Positions 14,631-16,937 of a stretch of DNA of 16,937 nt are shown here, one piece after another. The notes beneath the pieces were generated by a model. It made no database searches. It saw nothing but the letters and a program-made list of their open reading frames with translations, and was not told the DNA's origin. The position numbers and the translations under genes are program-made. This DNA comes from JBDTCS01 sp039923455 (GTDB lineage: Bacteria; Bacteroidota; Ignavibacteria; Palsa-1295), in assembly GCA_039923455.1 (NCBI GenBank), contig JBDTCS010000042.1, positions 1 through 16,937 of the forward strand, given 5' to 3'. Within the stretch, counting starts at the first letter, position 1, and the number at the start of each line of letters is the position of its first letter.

Positions 14631-16937
14631 TTATCGAACAGGCAACGGTGGCACATTTCCACGAAGCGGACGTGAATTGTTGGGCCCGTGCGTTGAGTCG
14701 CTTGGTGGACTTGACATCGAACCCGGAATAGGAGCTGGTGGCATTCCCGGAGTTTCGCCGGGCATACCTCCGCCTTGTTTTGCGCGAAGCTCTTCCTCTT
14801 TCAATTGTTGCTCGTGCTCATGACGAATGCGTTCGATCTCTTCACGCTGCTTCTCTTCTTCACTCTTTACTTCTTTCGGTTCGATACGACGCGCAGTTTG
14901 TGGTCGTGCAAGTGAACCGGCATCGGCGAGTCTTGGACGCAAGACATCGGCGTACGACGAGTAGGGATACTCGCCAAGCACGATCTTATAATAGTGGAGC
15001 GCACTATCATATCTCGCGCCTTCTTCATAAAACACTCCGAGTGCGAACAAACTTCTTGCAGCAACATCTTCATGCGGATATTGCGCAACAATATTGAGAA
15101 GCGGCGGCTTCGCAGGTTCTATTCCCGAACTATGCAGCACACCATACGCAGATTTATATGCAAGCTCACCCGGAGAATCTTTCTGTCTCGGTCCGCCATA
15201 GAGCGTCATCGCTTGTCTGGCATAGATCGTCTCACCATATTTTGAAGTCAGCTCTTGCAATAGCGAATCACGTCGAGCGGTGTTCTTCTCACCCGACTCC
15301 AGTTGCAGCCACGCATAGACATCCTGCGCACGGAATAAATCTTTGGTGGTGTCCGGCAACACATAACGGATAGCAAGCGAAGACATATACTCTGCGCGGG
15401 CTTTCGGTACATCACCAAAATTTTCGTATGCACGTGCGAGTTCGAAGTGTAGTTTCGCTTGCTGAAAGTGCAGACTATCTATGAATACGGTTGTGTCCTT
15501 GATACCGAGTGAGGCCAACGCGTTATGTTGTGCACGCTCTTTGCGTAAGCGCATCTCGACTTGCTCGAGCTTCAGATCATCGTCCTTCGTTAGCGGCACT
15601 TCACGATCGGGTAACCAGCGAACTCCCAACACTTCTTTAAGTGCTTCGCTTCGAATTTGTTTTTCCTCGGCACCGGGGAGTGATGCATTTACTTTCGCAC
15701 GCTTCACCTGCGCTTCGACGGTATCGAGATGTGCGAGATCATTGCGCCAACCTGCGAAATGCGCGAGTGCACGCATACGATCGGACACATAGTCGTTCAT
15801 CTGTGAAGTCGAAAAATCTTTTGTCCCGACAAGCGGCGTTGCATATCGGGATGCCGTATCGAACTCACCCATCGCACGCAACAATTCGGCTTGACGATAT
15901 TTCGAGCGCGAGACGATCGCCTGACTCGTTGAGCGAAGTGATGTATCCACAACAAAATATGCGTTCTTCACTTCTGGATATCCGTTCTGCCGGAATGCAT
16001 CGGAGCGAAGATCTTCGTTTACGGCTGCACGAGCTGCGAGTTCGGTGGTGTACGCAAGTTCGTAGCGAGCGGTTGGATATGCATTCGAGAACCGAGACTT
16101 TGATACGACGAAATTTAGCTCTGCACGAGCTTCATCGAATTTCCCAATACGCCGCAGTGCGAGTGCATGCGCGATGCGAGCTTCACCTTCCAGATTATCA
16201 TCCTTTGCGTTTGTGATCGAGCGCTGGAAAGTCGCTTCAGCTTCGGCCCATTTACCATCGAGATATTGCACGCATCCAAGTTCGTACGCCAAGCGGCTTG
16301 CTTCGAGGCCTTGCAAATTTTGCTCGGAAAGTTTTAGCTCCTCTTCCACTGCAGTAAGGCTATCTGCATTTTTTGCGAAGATGAGTTCGGCATACGCTCG
16401 GTGCGCGTCAGCCAAGGTGCGCTTGTCATTCGCGGCCTCAGCTTCTTTTACTGCTGTCGAGAGTGCGAGCGCTGCCGTATCGAGTTGATTGCTGTTGAGC
16501 ATCGAGCGAGCCAAGAGCATCTGCACTTGCGAGCCATACTTCGTATCGGGATAGCGAGTCAGGAGTTCTAAGAACTTGCGCTTCGATCCGGCAAAATCGT
16601 TTTTGTAATATTGCGCTTTGCCGACGACAAAAAGCGCATCTTCGAGATACTTCGTATCCTTTTTGTTGGCGAGTATCTTTGAGCCAAGTATAATCGCAGA
16701 ATCGAGATGCGTTGCGCTGCCCGATCCTCTCGGAGTGTTTTTTGATGGCGCGAATGACTCCTGAATTTTCTGCGATCGACCGGCTCGCATAGCCGCCTGA
16801 CGCGTCTCATATTCTTCATCGAGCCACCTGTGACTGAGCACAGCAGCGGCACCACTGGATGCTGCAGGTTGACTCGCGAGTTGATCTTCATAGGCGGCAA
16901 GATGCCACTCGGCGAGATAGAGCGTATTAAAATAGGT
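14631..16937 (-). CDS. Tetratricopeptide-repeat protein, 5' end outside the window
   Basis: This protein is open at the right edge: the frame reads back to 16937 without a stop, giving at least 769 codons. The internal GTG at 16841 is probably not the true start. It is built mostly of TPR-like helical pairs, such as NDFAGSKRKFLELLTRYPDT, KWAEAEATFQRSI, GKFDEARAELNFV, FGDVPKARAEYMSSL and ARYDSALHYYKIVLGEYP. The C-terminus is a charged coiled coil (about 14784-14884: EEEKQREEIERIRHEH) and a Pro/Gly/Ser-rich tail. The first visible residues (TYFNTLYLAEWHLAAYEDQ) recall the N-terminus of PorW/SprE-type lipoproteins of T9SS. This resemblance is from memory, not measured, and no signal peptide is visible because the start is missing. 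A role as an envelope assembly or T9SS accessory factor is an inference. Neighbours: pyrK begins 41 bases downstream on the same strand, so it probably heads or precedes the pyrKD operon. Confidence 0.8.
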   Translation of the reverse strand, partial: TYFNTLYLAEWHLAAYEDQLASQPAASSGAAAVLSHRWLDEEYETRQAAMRAGRSQKIQESFAPSKNTPRGSGSATHLDSAIILGSKILANKKDTKYLEDALFVVGKAQYYKNDFAGSKRKFLELLTRYPDTKYGSQVQMLLARSMLNSNQLDTAALALSTAVKEAEAANDKRTLADAHRAYAELIFAKNADSLTAVEEELKLSEQNLQGLEASRLAYELGCVQYLDGKWAEAEATFQRSITNAKDDNLEGEARIAHALALRRIGKFDEARAELNFVVSKSRFSNAYPTARYELAYTTELAARAAVNEDLRSDAFRQNGYPEVKNAYFVVDTSLRSTSQAIVSRSKYRQAELLRAMGEFDTASRYATPLVGTKDFSTSQMNDYVSDRMRALAHFAGWRNDLAHLDTVEAQVKRAKVNASLPGAEEKQIRSEALKEVLGVRWLPDREVPLTKDDDLKLEQVEMRLRKERAQHNALASLGIKDTTVFIDSLHFQQAKLHFELARAYENFGDVPKARAEYMSSLAIRYVLPDTTKDLFRAQDVYAWLQLESGEKNTARRDSLLQELTSKYGETIYARQAMTLYGGPRQKDSPGELAYKSAYGVLHSSGIEPAKPPLLNIVAQYPHEDVAARSLFALGVFYEEGARYDSALHYYKIVLGEYPYSSYADVLRPRLADAGSLARPQTARRIEPKEVKSEEEKQREEIERIRHEHEQQLKEEELRAKQGGGMPGETPGMPPAPIPGSMSSPPSDSTHGPNNSRPLRGNVPPLPVR

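Noticed and set aside
1..16937. CRISPR array, tRNA, rRNA, insertion sequence or att-site
   Set aside because: I looked for regularly spaced direct repeats, tRNA-like cloverleaf ends, conserved rRNA blocks and transposase motifs, and saw none. Only the short tandem and inverted repeats listed above are present.

Overview
The window looks like chromosomal DNA from a bacterium of the Bacteroidota/Chlorobi side of the tree, perhaps an Ignavibacteria or Kapabacteria-type lineage. The clues are a large secreted protein with a C-terminal type IX secretion (T9SS) sorting domain, a paired M16B peptidase operon, weak or absent Shine-Dalgarno sequences before most genes, and a class IB dihydroorotate dehydrogenase. 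Base composition is near 50% GC. The lineage is an inference from gene content, not a database result.

Layout: nine protein-coding genes are supported, eight on the minus strand and one on the plus strand. (1) Positions 1-1078, minus: the N-terminal part of a type IIG-like restriction-modification protein, cut by the window edge and apparently frameshifted near 68-70. (2) Positions 1079-1441: a gene-free stretch packed with inverted repeats, a 93-base tract without C, and a rho-independent terminator. (3) Positions 1442-5016, minus: a two-gene M16 metallopeptidase operon. The upstream gene is catalytic (HxxEH). The downstream gene has lost the zinc ligands and carries an extra LolA-like C-terminal domain. 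(4) Positions 5383-8640, plus: an exported protein of about 1085 residues with Asp-box repeats, two ASH-type domains, beta-propeller-like repeats and a T9SS sorting domain. (5) Positions 8927-9670, minus: a DUF2461/TIGR02453 protein. (6) Positions 9837-11459, minus: an S41 C-terminal processing peptidase followed by a strong terminator. (7) Positions 11754-16937, minus: a probable operon of a TPR protein (5' end outside the window), pyrK, pyrD and a membrane-anchored lytic transglycosylase.

How the genes relate: most of the window serves the cell envelope and exported proteins (M16 pair, S41 protease, lytic transglycosylase, T9SS cargo, and a TPR protein that could be an envelope or T9SS accessory factor). 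One metabolic step, dihydroorotate oxidation in pyrimidine synthesis, is embedded in an otherwise envelope-type operon. The restriction-modification gene and its repeat-rich upstream region are the most accessory-looking part. I see no clear new multi-gene system. The points most worth following are the frameshifted restriction-modification gene, the structured repeat region beside it, and the catalytically dead M16 subunit fused to a lipoprotein-carrier-like domain.
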